A stretch of DNA of 64,000 nt. Origin: [Phormidium] sp. LEGE 05292 (GTDB lineage: Bacteria; Cyanobacteriota; Cyanobacteriia; Cyanobacteriales; Aerosakkonemataceae). Positions within the stretch are counted from its first letter, which is position 1. The number at the start of each line of letters is the position of its first letter. Positions 6,950-16,779 of the stretch are shown here, in pieces. Location: NCBI RefSeq assembly GCF_015207735.1, contig NZ_JADEWG010000009.1:1-64000 (forward strand). The letters are read 5' to 3'. The notes beneath the pieces are model-generated. The model did no database searches. It was not told where the DNA came from and saw only the letters and a program-made list of their open reading frames with translations. The position numbers and the translations under genes are program-made.

Positions 6950-9436
6950 ATGTCGAAACGTTCTTTGAGATTATCTGACCAAGGTTCAAAAACTGCCCAA
7001 ATCGCTCTCAATCTAAAAGGGTGGACTAAGGAAAAATTAGCGATCGAAGCTCAATTATCTAATGCAACTATCTATAACTTCTTCTCTAGCAAGCCTGTTG
7101 ATAAAGAAAATTTTATGAAACTCTGTAATATCCTACAGATAGAGTCCGAAGTTGTTGCTGATTTATCCGAACTTGAAAATGCTGAATCAATCGAGGAGCT
7201 AGTTGTAAATGTTCGGCAAAGATGTCAATCAAGCATTATTCAAAAATGTGGAATAATGCGGATATTAGATATGCAGTACTCTATTGAGGTGAATCATATT
7301 TATACAACTGTCAATATTCTAGAGAAAATTACTAATAAACAACGAAAAAGCATTGATGAGCTTACCAAAGAATTTTCAGTAAATTATTTTGAGCGCTTAG
7401 GACTTCCTAAAGTTGCTCAAGAAAGAGTGCCTGGATTAGAGGCAGTGACCAAGTATGACAAATTGATGGTTTTAGGAAAACCAGGAGCAGGGAAAACGAC
7501 TTTTTTGAGGTATTTAGCAACTCAATGTATTTCAGGAAATATTTTTAATAATTATGTACCAATGTTCATATATCTCAAAGACTTTGCTAACCCTGATGTT
7601 AAAATAGGTTTACTCGATTACATTGGTAAGGAATTATCTAATAACCACATTGACAATAACCAAATAGTTCGGTTATTTGAGCTAGGACGAATACTATTAT
7701 TGCTAGATGGATTAGATGAGGTTCGGCAAGAATACGATCGCCGCGTCTTAAAAGAAATTCGTGATATTTCTCAAAGATTCCCTAATAACAAATTTATCCT
7801 GACTTGCCGAATTGCAGCCAAGGAATATACATTTGAGCATTTTACAGATGTAGAAGTTGCTGATTTCAACCAAGAACAAATCCAAGCCTTTGTCAGTAAG
7901 TGGTTTTCATATAAAAATAATATCTCTAATTCTGACCAACGGTTTATGGAAAACCTCCAAAATAACCAATCAATCAAGGAACTAGCTAATAACCCACTAC
8001 TGTTAACTTTGTTATGTATTGAATTTGAAGATGCTGGAGACTTTCCTAATAGTCGTGCTGAGTTATACAAAAGGGCAACTCATACACTCTTAAGGAAATG
8101 GGATGCTACTCGTATTATTGAACGTGATAACGCTTATAAACATCTCTCTGTACCGCGCAAAGAAGATTTACTTAGTTATTTAGCTTTAACAACTTTTGAG
8201 AAGGGGGAATACTTTTGGAGACAACAGGATGTGCAGGAATATATAGCTTCTTATATTAAAAACTTGGCAGAATCTTCTCAAGTTCCAGAAGCTTTAGCGC
8301 TAGATAGCGAAGCTGTATTAAAATCTATTGAAGCACAGCATGGGTTATTAGTAGAACGAGCTAGAGAAGTTTATTCCTTTTCTCATTTAACATTTCACGA
8401 GTATTTCGCTGCCAAAGAGATTGTATCAAAAGCTAATCCAAATGAATTTAATGATTCGGCTCTGAATAATTTAATCAAATACGCTTTTTATAAACAATGG
8501 CGTGAAGTTTTCTTACTAACTGCTGAGATGTTAAGAAGTGCTGATGTTCTTTTGCTATCAATGAAATATCAAATCGATCTAGCCGCCGCACAGAATAGAA
8601 CCATTCAAGAATTGTTAACTTGGGCTAGTCAAAAATCGCGTCAAATATCTAGCTCTCATCAGCCTAATGCAATTAAAGCATTTTACGTTTGTCTAGCTGT
8701 AGGTATTTGCATATTAGATAATACAAACTCTTTTCCCTATTCAACTTGGGAATTTTTAGAGATGAGCGAGCTATTACAATCTTTAGATTCCCATATTCAG
8801 TTAAGTTTTTATGAAGGATGTGCTTCAGGATTTGGTATGGGAGATTTCCGTGCTTCTCTTGACGATCCAAATCTAGCTTTAGACCTTAATTTGGCTCATG
8901 CTCGCGCTCAAGCATCTTTGTTAAATCGCATTGCTAACAGGAATTCTGAAAATGAGGAATTTACATCTATTAGCCTTGATGAAGGAGATGAGGATTATGA
9001 AATTGATGAAATGTATAACAAGCATCCGATTGACGATACTAATTTTTACACCTTATCTGATACGTTATATTCAGCTATAGCATTGACTGATAATCAAGAT
9101 TTTCAGCAGGAACTTATCAAACTAGATGAAGAATTGCCAGAAGGTGTTTACGATCATTGGGATGAATATTACCATTGGTATAAGCATGATAGTGCTGCTT
9201 GGGGTGATAAGCTTAAAGACTTGAATCGTAAATATCGCAATATTGATTATGATTGGCAATTAGATACCGAGCAAGAATGGGGAATGTTACGAGCATACTG
9301 CTACGCTAACAAATTGTTGTTAGATTGCCTTCAATCACCATGTTATGTCAAGCGTGAAACTAGAGATTTTATCCAATCAACATTGCTTTTACCATTAAAT
9401 GAAATTGAGATAGACGCTTTCTTAAAATGCTTTTAA
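6950..9436 (+). CDS. HTH-NACHT NLR-type protein (probable antiphage sensor)
   Basis: 828 residues. Residues 1-70 form an XRE-like helix-turn-helix typical of cyanobacterial NACHT proteins (GWTKEKLAIEAQLSN, then FFSSKPVDKENF). A helical stretch leads to the NACHT ATPase: Walker A GKPGAGKTT near 175-183, Walker B LLLLDGLDEV near 249-258, and the winged-helix/sensor region up to about 490. The C-terminal ~330 residues are helical with acidic stretches and resemble the helical sensor domains found in bacterial NACHT proteins. No membrane span. Bacterial NACHT proteins of this kind protect against phage, with the C-terminus sensing and the N-terminus acting. It appears intact and starts a plus-strand cluster of NLR-related genes. 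Confidence 0.85.
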   Translation: MSKRSLRLSDQGSKTAQIALNLKGWTKEKLAIEAQLSNATIYNFFSSKPVDKENFMKLCNILQIESEVVADLSELENAESIEELVVNVRQRCQSSIIQKCGIMRILDMQYSIEVNHIYTTVNILEKITNKQRKSIDELTKEFSVNYFERLGLPKVAQERVPGLEAVTKYDKLMVLGKPGAGKTTFLRYLATQCISGNIFNNYVPMFIYLKDFANPDVKIGLLDYIGKELSNNHIDNNQIVRLFELGRILLLLDGLDEVRQEYDRRVLKEIRDISQRFPNNKFILTCRIAAKEYTFEHFTDVEVADFNQEQIQAFVSKWFSYKNNISNSDQRFMENLQNNQSIKELANNPLLLTLLCIEFEDAGDFPNSRAELYKRATHTLLRKWDATRIIERDNAYKHLSVPRKEDLLSYLALTTFEKGEYFWRQQDVQEYIASYIKNLAESSQVPEALALDSEAVLKSIEAQHGLLVERAREVYSFSHLTFHEYFAAKEIVSKANPNEFNDSALNNLIKYAFYKQWREVFLLTAEMLRSADVLLLSMKYQIDLAAAQNRTIQELLTWASQKSRQISSSHQPNAIKAFYVCLAVGICILDNTNSFPYSTWEFLEMSELLQSLDSHIQLSFYEGCASGFGMGDFRASLDDPNLALDLNLAHARAQASLLNRIANRNSENEEFTSISLDEGDEDYEIDEMYNKHPIDDTNFYTLSDTLYSAIALTDNQDFQQELIKLDEELPEGVYDHWDEYYHWYKHDSAAWGDKLKDLNRKYRNIDYDWQLDTEQEWGMLRAYCYANKLLLDCLQSPCYVKRETRDFIQSTLLLPLNEIEIDAFLKCF

Positions 9437-9787
9437 TTATGGTATTTTCAGATTAGACAACTTCTGCCATAAGCTGCAAGATGTTCTTCAAACCCTAATC
9501 ATACCAAATCCGCTTTGATTACTCCCTTTTTAAACTAACCGCAAAGGACACACTAGCGATAGGCGTAAGCCTTTCCGTAGGGTAGCTATGTACGATAGCG
9601 CTATAGAGTGCAAAGAAGAGAAAAAATTAAAGCGGGTAGTTAACCCGGATTTGGTATCAAATAAGAACATGAACTCGTCCTCGACATTGCTACCGGATTC
9701 TTCCGCATAAAGGTATGGCTGTGATTAGAAATTACTATCAATTGTGGAAAATTGGTATAAGTTTCCAAAAGACCTAATACTCCTATC
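9437..9787. other. Intergenic stretch with a short cyanobacterial repeat
   Basis: No gene is supported. Near 9552-9605 lies a GC-richer piece containing GCGATAGGCGTAAGCC, GTAGGGTAGC and GATAGCGCTATAG, similar to short dispersed repeats of filamentous cyanobacteria. The rest is unremarkable AT-rich sequence and should contain the promoter for the following genes. Confidence 0.4.
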
Positions 9788-10051
9788 ATGAATTAAACTT
9801 ACGCTGCTTTAGTTGGTTTGGCTTTAGCCCTCTGTTTAAAACTTTCAAAGTCTACAATATTAGACTTTTTAGCAGAAGATGAAAATGCTAAAACTATTCA
9901 TATTTACGGTGATAATTATGGTAACAATACGGGAGCAACCGTAAGTGAAACAAACATCGATCAAAGTAAATCTTCTATAGGAATTGGGGTTAACCAAGGA
10001 GAAGTCAAAGCAGATAAAATAGCTGGTATTATCAACGAAAAGGAGATTATG
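9788..10051 (+). pseudogene. In-frame remnant upstream of the motif protein, with a stop at codon 3
   Basis: ATG 9788 is followed by AAT and then TAA (9794-9796). After this stop the same frame stays open into the next gene and encodes a hydrophobic segment (AALVGLALALCLKL) and a Gly/Asn-rich part (IHIYGDNYGNNTGATV; GVNQGEVKADKIAGIIN). This looks like real protein sequence. Either the TAA is a nonsense mutation (for example from CAA) in a membrane-anchored form, or translation begins at TTG 9818 without a ribosome site. The second Gly-rich piece resembles the motif in the downstream protein. Confidence 0.4.
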
Positions 10052-10444
10052 ATGTCACAAGAATCAAAAAAGTCCTCAACTTTTAATCTACAAAATGCCC
10101 AAATTGCTGGAGGGATTGTAGACGCTGAGACAGTCCACGCGCAGCACTTAGGCGGTAATATAAACAACTACGCACCCGAACAAAGACAAAACTTAGTTGA
10201 AGCCGCAGTAGAAATTCAGCAGCTATTGCAACAACTAGAGCAAACGTATCCGACCAATACCCAGCAAGAAAAACAGACAGTTGTAACAGAAGCGCTCAAG
10301 CAAATTGACAGTAATCCATCTCTCAAGGCGCGAGTGGTTGGAACGCTAAAAGCAGGGAGTATTGAAGCTTTTAAAGAATTGATTAACCATCCTTTGGTTA
10401 ATATCTTTATAGCAAGTTTAGAGGGTTGGAAAGAAGGCAAGTAA
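10052..10444 (+). CDS. Small protein with N-terminal Gly-rich (amyloid-like) motif
   Basis: Start ATG 10052 has AGGAG six bases upstream. The frame also runs 78 codons further up to TTG 9818. With this start the protein has 130 residues: motif NLQNAQIAGGIVDAETVHAQ followed by HLGGNINN at residues 12-39, then a helical domain (EIQQLLQQLEQTYP, SNPSLKARVVGTLKAG, ending in HPLVNIFIASLEGW). The same motif sits at residues 14-41 of the downstream NACHT protein and at the C-terminus of the pentapeptide protein. The helical domain recurs in cyanobacterial proteins near such genes (from memory). A role as adaptor or effector in NLR signalling is inferred. Confidence 0.65.
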   Translation: MSQESKKSSTFNLQNAQIAGGIVDAETVHAQHLGGNINNYAPEQRQNLVEAAVEIQQLLQQLEQTYPTNTQQEKQTVVTEALKQIDSNPSLKARVVGTLKAGSIEAFKELINHPLVNIFIASLEGWKEGK

Positions 10445-10490
10445 TCATCTTATTTGTAGAGGAAACAAACTTAAGTTTTGGTGCAATAAG

Positions 10491-12398
10491 ATGATCAATG
10501 AGAAACATCTTGCTCTGCTTAAGCAGGGCATAGAGGTTTGGAATAAGTGGCGGTTAAACAATCCTGAAATTAAACCCGAACTTTGCGGAGCAGACTTTAG
10601 CAATCTAAACCTACGCGGCATTGACTTTAGCCAAACAGACCTTGGTATAGTCAACCTAAGTGGTGCTGACCTCTCGAATGCTAATCTTAGGGGCGCTGAC
10701 TTTCGGAGTGCCAAGCTTAGTAGGATAAAACTTAATGGCGCTTCCTTGGATGGAACTAACTTTAAAAGTGCTGATATTAGCAATACAGACCTCTGTGGAA
10801 TCGATTTCAGCAGGGCTATTGTCAAATGGGCAAAGTTTAATAGGGCAAATCTTAGCAGAGCAAACTTCCGTCGAGCAGACCTTGATAGAACTAGCTTCCA
10901 AAATGCTTGCTTAAAAGAAACTAACTTCACAGAAGCCAAACTTACAGAGGCAGATTTTAGTAAAGCTAATCTCAGTGGAGCTTACCTTCAGAAAGCAGAT
11001 ATGCTAAATGCTAACTTCAACAAAGCTAATCTGAGTGAGGCAGATCTCAGGGAAGCAGAGTTAGGGATGGCCATCCTGAATCGAGCTAACCTTAGCAGAG
11101 CAAATTTTCAGGGAGCTAACCTCAGCATTGCTAAACTTCGCGGCGCACGCTTTACGGAAGCCAATTTCTGTGAAACAAATCTCTGTTTGGTTAATCTTCA
11201 AGAAGCTAATCTCAGTGGAGTAAACTTTCGTCAAGCAAACTTGACAAGGACAGACTTAACAGGAGCAGACTTAACAGGAGCAGATCTCAGTGGCGCATTC
11301 CTTACTATGACGAACCTCACCCAAGCTAATCTCAGCAATGCGGTTTTGTACAAAGCCAACCTGAAGGGGGCAATTCTCAACAAGTGCAACCTCGATCGAG
11401 CTAATCTTACAGAAGCAATTCTCGTTAGCGCACAAATGTGGGAATCATCCCTTATATTGGGTTCTCTAAATCAAGCTAACCTCACAGGGGCGTATCTTAC
11501 AAAAGCTGATCTCACAGATGCACAGTTAGTTGAATCCTTGCTTGTGGCGACTTTACTAGGGGAAGCAGACCTCAGTGGAGCAAACCTCGGCAAAGCAGAC
11601 TTTTGGAAAGCATCTTTGAGTAAGGCAATATTGGCAAACACTAATCTAGCTAAAGCTAATCTGGCAGAAGCCGATCTCAGAGAATGCCACTTGTGTAATG
11701 CTAACCTCACTCAGGCCAATTTATCTACGGCTCTAGTAATGGGTAGTAACTTTCAGCAAGCAACATTAACAGGAGCCTGCATCCAAGATTGGAATATTAA
11801 TAGTACCACCCAGTTGGATGGGGTAATTTGTGACTATATTTATCTTCAAGAAAGAGGACAAGAACGCCGCCCTAGTAGTGGAAGCTTTGCCTCAGGAGAA
11901 TTTACTAAATTATTCCAACAAGCAGTAGCAACAGTCGATCTAATTTTCCGTAACGGCATTGATTGGCAGGCATTCCTTAATTCATTTCAAAAGCTGCAAG
12001 TTAAGTGTGGTAGTGAGGAGCTATCTATTCAAGCTCTTGAAAATAAAAATGATGGTGCTTTTGTCATTCGGGTTAATGTTCCTTATAATGCGAACAAAGC
12101 AGAAATTGAGAAATACCTCAAGCAAGAGTACGAACTGCAATTAAAAGCATTAGAAGAAAAATATAGATACCAGTTAGAAGCTAAGGATGAACAGATAGCT
12201 ATCCATCGTCAGCAAAATGCAAATCTCACGGAAATTGTTAAGATATTGGCTAATAAACCCATCACTGTAGAGGCAAAAGCTGTGGTTAAATCCTCTAATT
12301 ACGACCTACAACACTCTCAAATAGCTGGTGGAATTGTAGATGCCGAAACAGTTCATGCCCAGCAGATAGGCGGTAACATTGACAACGCCGATCGCTAG
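10491..12398 (+). CDS. Long pentapeptide-repeat protein with C-terminal Gly-rich motif
   Basis: 635 residues. A short helical N-terminus (KQGIEVWNKWRLNNPEIKP) leads into about 400 residues of A(D/N)LXX pentapeptides, which fold as a right-handed square beta-helix. From about 450 the protein changes to a mixed domain, then a charged coiled coil (near 545-590). It ends with the 28-residue motif at 605-632 (DLQHSQIAGGIVDAETVHAQ, then QIGGNIDN), three residues before the stop. The motif is shared with the genes before and after it, and the synonymous positions differ, so the protein sequence is being kept. Binding partner or scaffold in the NLR cluster is inferred; the pentapeptide domain has no assigned target. 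Confidence 0.8.
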   Translation: MINEKHLALLKQGIEVWNKWRLNNPEIKPELCGADFSNLNLRGIDFSQTDLGIVNLSGADLSNANLRGADFRSAKLSRIKLNGASLDGTNFKSADISNTDLCGIDFSRAIVKWAKFNRANLSRANFRRADLDRTSFQNACLKETNFTEAKLTEADFSKANLSGAYLQKADMLNANFNKANLSEADLREAELGMAILNRANLSRANFQGANLSIAKLRGARFTEANFCETNLCLVNLQEANLSGVNFRQANLTRTDLTGADLTGADLSGAFLTMTNLTQANLSNAVLYKANLKGAILNKCNLDRANLTEAILVSAQMWESSLILGSLNQANLTGAYLTKADLTDAQLVESLLVATLLGEADLSGANLGKADFWKASLSKAILANTNLAKANLAEADLRECHLCNANLTQANLSTALVMGSNFQQATLTGACIQDWNINSTTQLDGVICDYIYLQERGQERRPSSGSFASGEFTKLFQQAVATVDLIFRNGIDWQAFLNSFQKLQVKCGSEELSIQALENKNDGAFVIRVNVPYNANKAEIEKYLKQEYELQLKALEEKYRYQLEAKDEQIAIHRQQNANLTEIVKILANKPITVEAKAVVKSSNYDLQHSQIAGGIVDAETVHAQQIGGNIDNADR

Positions 12399-13150
12399 GA
12401 GATTTTCAGATTATATTAACCTATCTACAATCCTTTGCTAAATGTATGTCTGAAGCGCAAGATCCTAAAAAAGTTTCTAATCATGACCTAAGAGGTTCTC
12501 AATTTGGGGGCGGTATTGTAGATGCAACAAATGTTTATGCTAATCAAATAGGCGGCGATATCTACAATAATATTTTTCTGGGTCAGCAGTTTGCAAAAGG
12601 AAACAATTTAGTTCGAGCGCGTAAAGAACAATTCCTGTTAGAGGAAATGAAGCAAATGGTTAGCGCTTGGCTAAAGAAATCTCTACTTTATACTGAGCCG
12701 ATAAACTTGGCTAAGGAGTTGCAACCTCAGCAGGTAAAGCAGCTTTGTAATATTGAAATTAAGATCGGCGAAAAACCTTCCTCTCTTTTACCATCGAATA
12801 CTAACATTATTGAAATCTTTGACTTAGAAGAAATCGCAGGTAGATTGTTAATCCTGGGTGCGCCAGGAGCGGGAAAGACTACTATTCTGTTAGAACTAGC
12901 TAAAACTTTGATTAGTCGTGCTGAAGCCGATCCTAACCCTGTTTTGTCACTCTAGGCAGACGAAAATAATAAATTAGGGTTAAACGGAGAAAAGAATGTT
13001 GAAGGGGTGAGGCAATTAATAATGTCTTGAAGTTGAGAAAATCCCCAAGATAATTGGGGAATAGTAAAAACTAATAACCAGGGTTTGATAAGATTAAATA
13101 AGATGAAAGGTTGAAGGATTAAACGAAGGTTATTACAGCGCTTTGCGCTG

Positions 13151-13717
13151 TTATAAGGTACAGTAGCAGCAACGAGCAAACCAATTCCTTAAATGTTGAG
13201 GATTGATTAAATGGAGAGCTACCTTGATGATTCTGTCAATCATCAAGGTGTTAGTAGGAGCGAATTTACGTAAAAAAGATTTGAGTTGTGACCACCAAAG
13301 TTCTATGGGGTTAAAATCTGGAGAGTAAGGAGATAAACAAATAACACTTGCACCTACAGATTGAATCATAGGCTCAATAGATGCTAGTTTATGGGCAGGT
13401 AAATTATCCATAACTACTACGGCTCCTGGCCATAATTCAGGGCATAAAAATTTCTCAATAAATACGGCAAATGCTTGGCCATCCATTGAATCATTCATGG
13501 TCATCAATGCCAGGACTTTGTTGATACTTATTGCGCCAATAGCTGTGACTTTAGCTGCCCGATAAAATGGTTTTAGTTGAGTTACTCTTGTGCCTGGATA
13601 TGAGCGAGCATGAGTTCTGGTCAACCCCAATAGAATCCCAGTTTCATCCAAAAATACGAGATTTTCTGGCTCGATATGCTTGATTTTTTCCCGATACTCA
13701 ACTCTCAATTTTTGCAC
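13151..13717 (-). CDS. IS630 transposase, DDE catalytic part
   Basis: Catalytic strands are visible: VFLDETG (first Asp), VVVMDNLPAHK (second Asp) and SPDFNPIELWWSQLK (Glu), the DDE pattern of IS630. The listed start is GTG 13717, but the frame continues upstream to the A-run at 13750-13758. The full protein is probably made by slippage there, fusing it to the DNA-binding part. The C-terminal residues overlap the inner part of the terminal repeat. Confidence 0.8.
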   Translation of the reverse strand: MQKLRVEYREKIKHIEPENLVFLDETGILLGLTRTHARSYPGTRVTQLKPFYRAAKVTAIGAISINKVLALMTMNDSMDGQAFAVFIEKFLCPELWPGAVVVMDNLPAHKLASIEPMIQSVGASVICLSPYSPDFNPIELWWSQLKSFLRKFAPTNTLMIDRIIKVALHLINPQHLRNWFARCCYCTL

Positions 13718-13736
13718 TCTTTCTGTGGCTGCTTGG

Positions 13737-14096
13737 CTACTGTAGCCAGTTTTTTTTTCGATTTAACTCTAATTTTTGCAAATAGCGACACATCGCCGAT
13801 TTACTCACCCAATTTCCGGTTTTAGAAGCAAACAATTCACATAACTCTGCTAACGTGGCATCTGGATGCTCTGCTACCAATATTTTGACTTCTGCTTCCG
13901 CATTTTTTAGGTGACTGAACTGTGGTTTTCCCCTTTGTTTGGGCTGTAAATTTCCTTCTGTTCGTTGTTGTTTTACCAACTTTTGGACTAAACTTGTACT
14001 GACAGCAAATTGGGTAGCTACTTTCCTGATTGACATCTTTTCTACCAAATGTGCTACCACTATTCTTTTGCGGAACTCAACCGAATACGCTTTCAT
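13737..14096 (-). CDS. IS630 transposase, DNA-binding part
   Basis: 119 residues with two helix-turn-helix segments (KMSIRKVATQFAVSTSLVQK and ELCELFASKTGNWVSKS). It ends soon after a run of nine A in the coding strand (13750-13758). Loss of one A by slippage would replace NWLQ-stop with a continuation through SSQAATERVQKL into the catalytic frame. Two-frame transposases with A-run slippage are common in IS630. Confidence 0.8.
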   Translation of the reverse strand: MKAYSVEFRKRIVVAHLVEKMSIRKVATQFAVSTSLVQKLVKQQRTEGNLQPKQRGKPQFSHLKNAEAEVKILVAEHPDATLAELCELFASKTGNWVSKSAMCRYLQKLELNRKKNWLQ

Positions 14097-16779
14097 TAGC
14101 TTTGGCTATAAAATGATATTTTATTGTACCTCATAACAGCGCAAAGCGCTGTAAGTAAATTTTTCCAGCCCAGTCCTTGATCCCACCACTGGTGCAAAGA
14201 AAGTTGTGAGTCTGATTGTGTTAAACTACCGTGCATCTGTTCCGAATGCAGACTCACCATCAGGTAAACGCTACAGATAATCTCCCACCAGCGTTCAATT
14301 TGGCGATAGTTAGTTACACGAAAGTCAGCCCAACCTAATTCATCTTTACTTTGTTTTAAACCATATTCTACCCAAGTTCTTAGTCCATAATAGTTTCCTA
14401 CTTCTCTCGGTGTAATATCGGGATATTTACTCATCACATACCAAGTTGAGTTACCTGGTAGCTGCGCAGCATCGGTGGTGATCTGCCAATACCTAACTTC
14501 GCCACGTTTACCAAATATTATTTCACGAGTAAATCGAGTTTCTTGGCGCAGATCACAGAAAACTCTCTGAAATTTGTGCCATTTGAGATATTGCATTCTT
14601 TGCCTGGAAAGCAACTCCACATAATGGTTTGAGCGAATCGCTACAATATATTTTAATTGATGTTCATTTAATGATTGAATAAAATTCTTTCCGCTCTCTC
14701 CATACAAGCTATCTGCTAATACTAAGTTAAACTTAAACCCCATTTTCTTGAGTTTTTCCAATAGCCTAACTGCTATTTCTGGTTTACTAAGATATTTATC
14801 TCCTGGCTTTAGCCTTTCATGAGGTTTGTATACTTCAAATAGCAAAGGAAATGTCATTCCACAAAAGACACCATAAGCTGTTACTGCCACAATCCCATTA
14901 TCTGTTTTTCCCAAATTTCCTATGTACTGCCGTTTCACATAATCTGTCTTATTACCTTTTTTTCTATCGCCTGTCTCATCAATGATTAAAACTATTGGTT
15001 TTCCTTTTAGTACTTGCAAAATTAACTTTAATCTGATGTTTCTTAAATCTTCTATTTCCCAAGGCGACTCTGTTAAAAAATGATGTAATCCTTGATGGTT
15101 ATCTAATCCTGTTACCTTAGCTATTTCTGGTAAAGTTTTACGTTTTATTTCTGATATACATCCTACATGAAGATGCTTAAAAGCTTCAAAGCTCCTCACA
15201 TCTGAAAACAAGTTTTTATACCACTGGCAATATTCATCGATAAATTTAGTTGTCGCTGCGGGTGAACGAGGCTCTACCATGCTCCCTGCCTTGCTTCTAT
15301 CACTTAGTCTTCATTATACTCCCGCGCTAGTGATAAAAGAGGGCTAATTATCCAATTCCTTGGGTGTGCAACCTTTCATCTTGGAGGGACGATCGCCAAA
15401 CTATAGCTGATTGGTTGGTAACTACGATCGAATCACAGTTTTTACCCTTAAAGGGGTTGATCAGAGAATGGCTAAAGAATCAACGAATTATACCACTATT
15501 GGATGGTTTGGATGAACTACAATCAACTCGTCAAGAACTTTGCGTGCAGGCAATTAACGAGCTAATGAAGGGAGAATACCGTCCTAAACATCTAGTTGTT
15601 TGTAGCCGCTTAGGTGAATATGAAAATTATGATACTCGCCTTGAACTCAGCAACTCCATCAGCTTAAAATCCTTAACTAACTCTCAACTTCAGGAGTACT
15701 TATCTAATATTAGCCATACCTACTTTTGGCAAAGTATTAGCAACAACCCCAATCTATTAAAGTTAGCCAGAAATCCTTTGCTGCTTAATGTTTCTATTCT
15801 AGCCTATGAAGAAATATCTTTTGAACAATGGCAGAAGCTAACGTCTGTAGAAGACCGAACTCAATATTTGCTTGATAGCTACGTAGTACGAATGTTGAGC
15901 CGGGACATTGATAGTAAAGCCTACATCAAACAAAAGTTTCCTAGCTCTCATCAAACCAGACTCTGGCTTATTTGGTTAGCGCAACAGTTACAAAGAGAGT
16001 CTCAAACTGAATTTTTAATTGAAAAGATGCAACCCAATTGGTTAAAGCCAACTGATTTAAGAATTTATAATATTACTCTTTTAATAATTATTATATCAAT
16101 CTTTTCTTTAACCACCGTCTTGCCTACCATTACACAACAGTTGTCATTTTCGGATATTATTGGACTTGTAATCGGCTCTATAGGAGCATCATTTCCTTTT
16201 AAATACTTGTATAAGCAAATCACACCAATTGAGAGTTTTAAATTTCCTCAAGTAAAGATCTATAAATTATTTTTAGGTTACGGAGTGAGTGTATTAATTT
16301 TAAGTTTGGCATTTGGAGTAAATACGCAATTAATTCCCAGATTAATTTTCGGAGGCATATTTAGTTTAGTTTTGTTAGGTAATTTAGCTTTCACGAGTGA
16401 GCGGCTAGAAATCAAACAAAGAAAAGCTCCCAATCAAGATATTTTTTATTCAACACGCATCTCATTAATATTTATACTAATAAGTTGTTTGGGATTAGGT
16501 TTAACAATTACTTTGACAGATGGAATAGCTTTTTCCACGCTAATTACTGGAGCAACAGTAGTGCCAACGATAGCACTATTAACAGGCGGAATGGCTTGTC
16601 TTCAACATTTTTTGTTGCGATTCTTGCTTTGGCGCAATGGTTACATACCTTGGAACTACGCTCGCTTTCTCCATTATGCAGAAGAACGCTTATTTATCAT
16701 AAAAATTGGGGGTCGCTATCAATTCTTCCACAAACTATTACAAGACCACTTTGCCAATATGAAGAGCGAAAAATTTTAG

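Larger units (their letters stand above)
13136..14151 (-). mobile_element. IS630-family element inserted in the IS701 element
   Basis: The terminal inverted repeats begin CAGCGCTTTGCGCTGTTAT at both ends and continue as RAGGTACARTA. TA dinucleotides flank both ends (13134-13135 and 14152-14153), as expected for IS630/Tc1 insertion. Each end starts with a palindrome of its own (CAGCGC, TTT, GCGCTG). Length about 1.02 kb with two overlapping transposase frames. Confidence 0.85.
12952..15280 (-). pseudogene. IS701-family transposase, interrupted
   Basis: The N-terminal ~380 residues (start 15280) carry the DDE-transposase strand IDETGDRKKGNKTDYVKRQY and LVLADSLYG, characteristic of IS701. The frame then runs into the IS630 end, so its last ~18 residues are IS630 sequence. 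The true C-terminus lies beyond the IS630 element, at 12952-13132 (LRLILQPFILFNLIKPWL and on). The final glutamate helix region is therefore altered. The transposase is probably inactive. Confidence 0.85.
12937..15343 (-). mobile_element. IS701-family element, itself interrupted by IS630
   Basis: The ends are CCCTGTTTTGTCACT on the left and, inverted, CCCTCTTTTATCACT on the right (13 of 15 match). The 4-bp target duplication CTAA (12933-12936 and 15344-15347) fits the YTAR target known for IS701. Without the inserted IS630 the element is about 1.39 kb, a usual length. It interrupts the second NACHT gene within the NACHT domain. Confidence 0.85.
12446..16779 (+). pseudogene. NACHT membrane NLR with N-terminal Gly-rich motif, split by nested ISs
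   Basis: The left part (12446-12936) encodes the motif at residues 14-41 (DLRGSQFGGGIVDATNVYAN, then QIGGDIYN) and the NACHT start with Walker A GAPGAGKTT. The right part (15348-16779) resumes with YPIPWVCNLSSW, Walker B PLLDGLDEL, the NACHT C-terminal subdomain and about six membrane spans. Removing the IS and one CTAA copy restores one frame of 640 residues (491 + 1432 bases). Internal starts such as GTG 15364 could give a fragment, but it lacks Walker A. Intact relatives would be ATP-driven oligomerising sensors with a membrane-damaging or membrane-anchoring end. Confidence 0.85.

Noticed and set aside
7771-8870. Minus-strand frames opposite the NACHT gene
   Set aside because: They lie fully inside a clear 828-codon gene and have no protein-like pattern.
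12952-13179. Separate 75-codon minus-strand gene
   Set aside because: It is the C-terminal end of the IS701 transposase, cut off by the IS630 insertion, with a few codons of IS630 in front.
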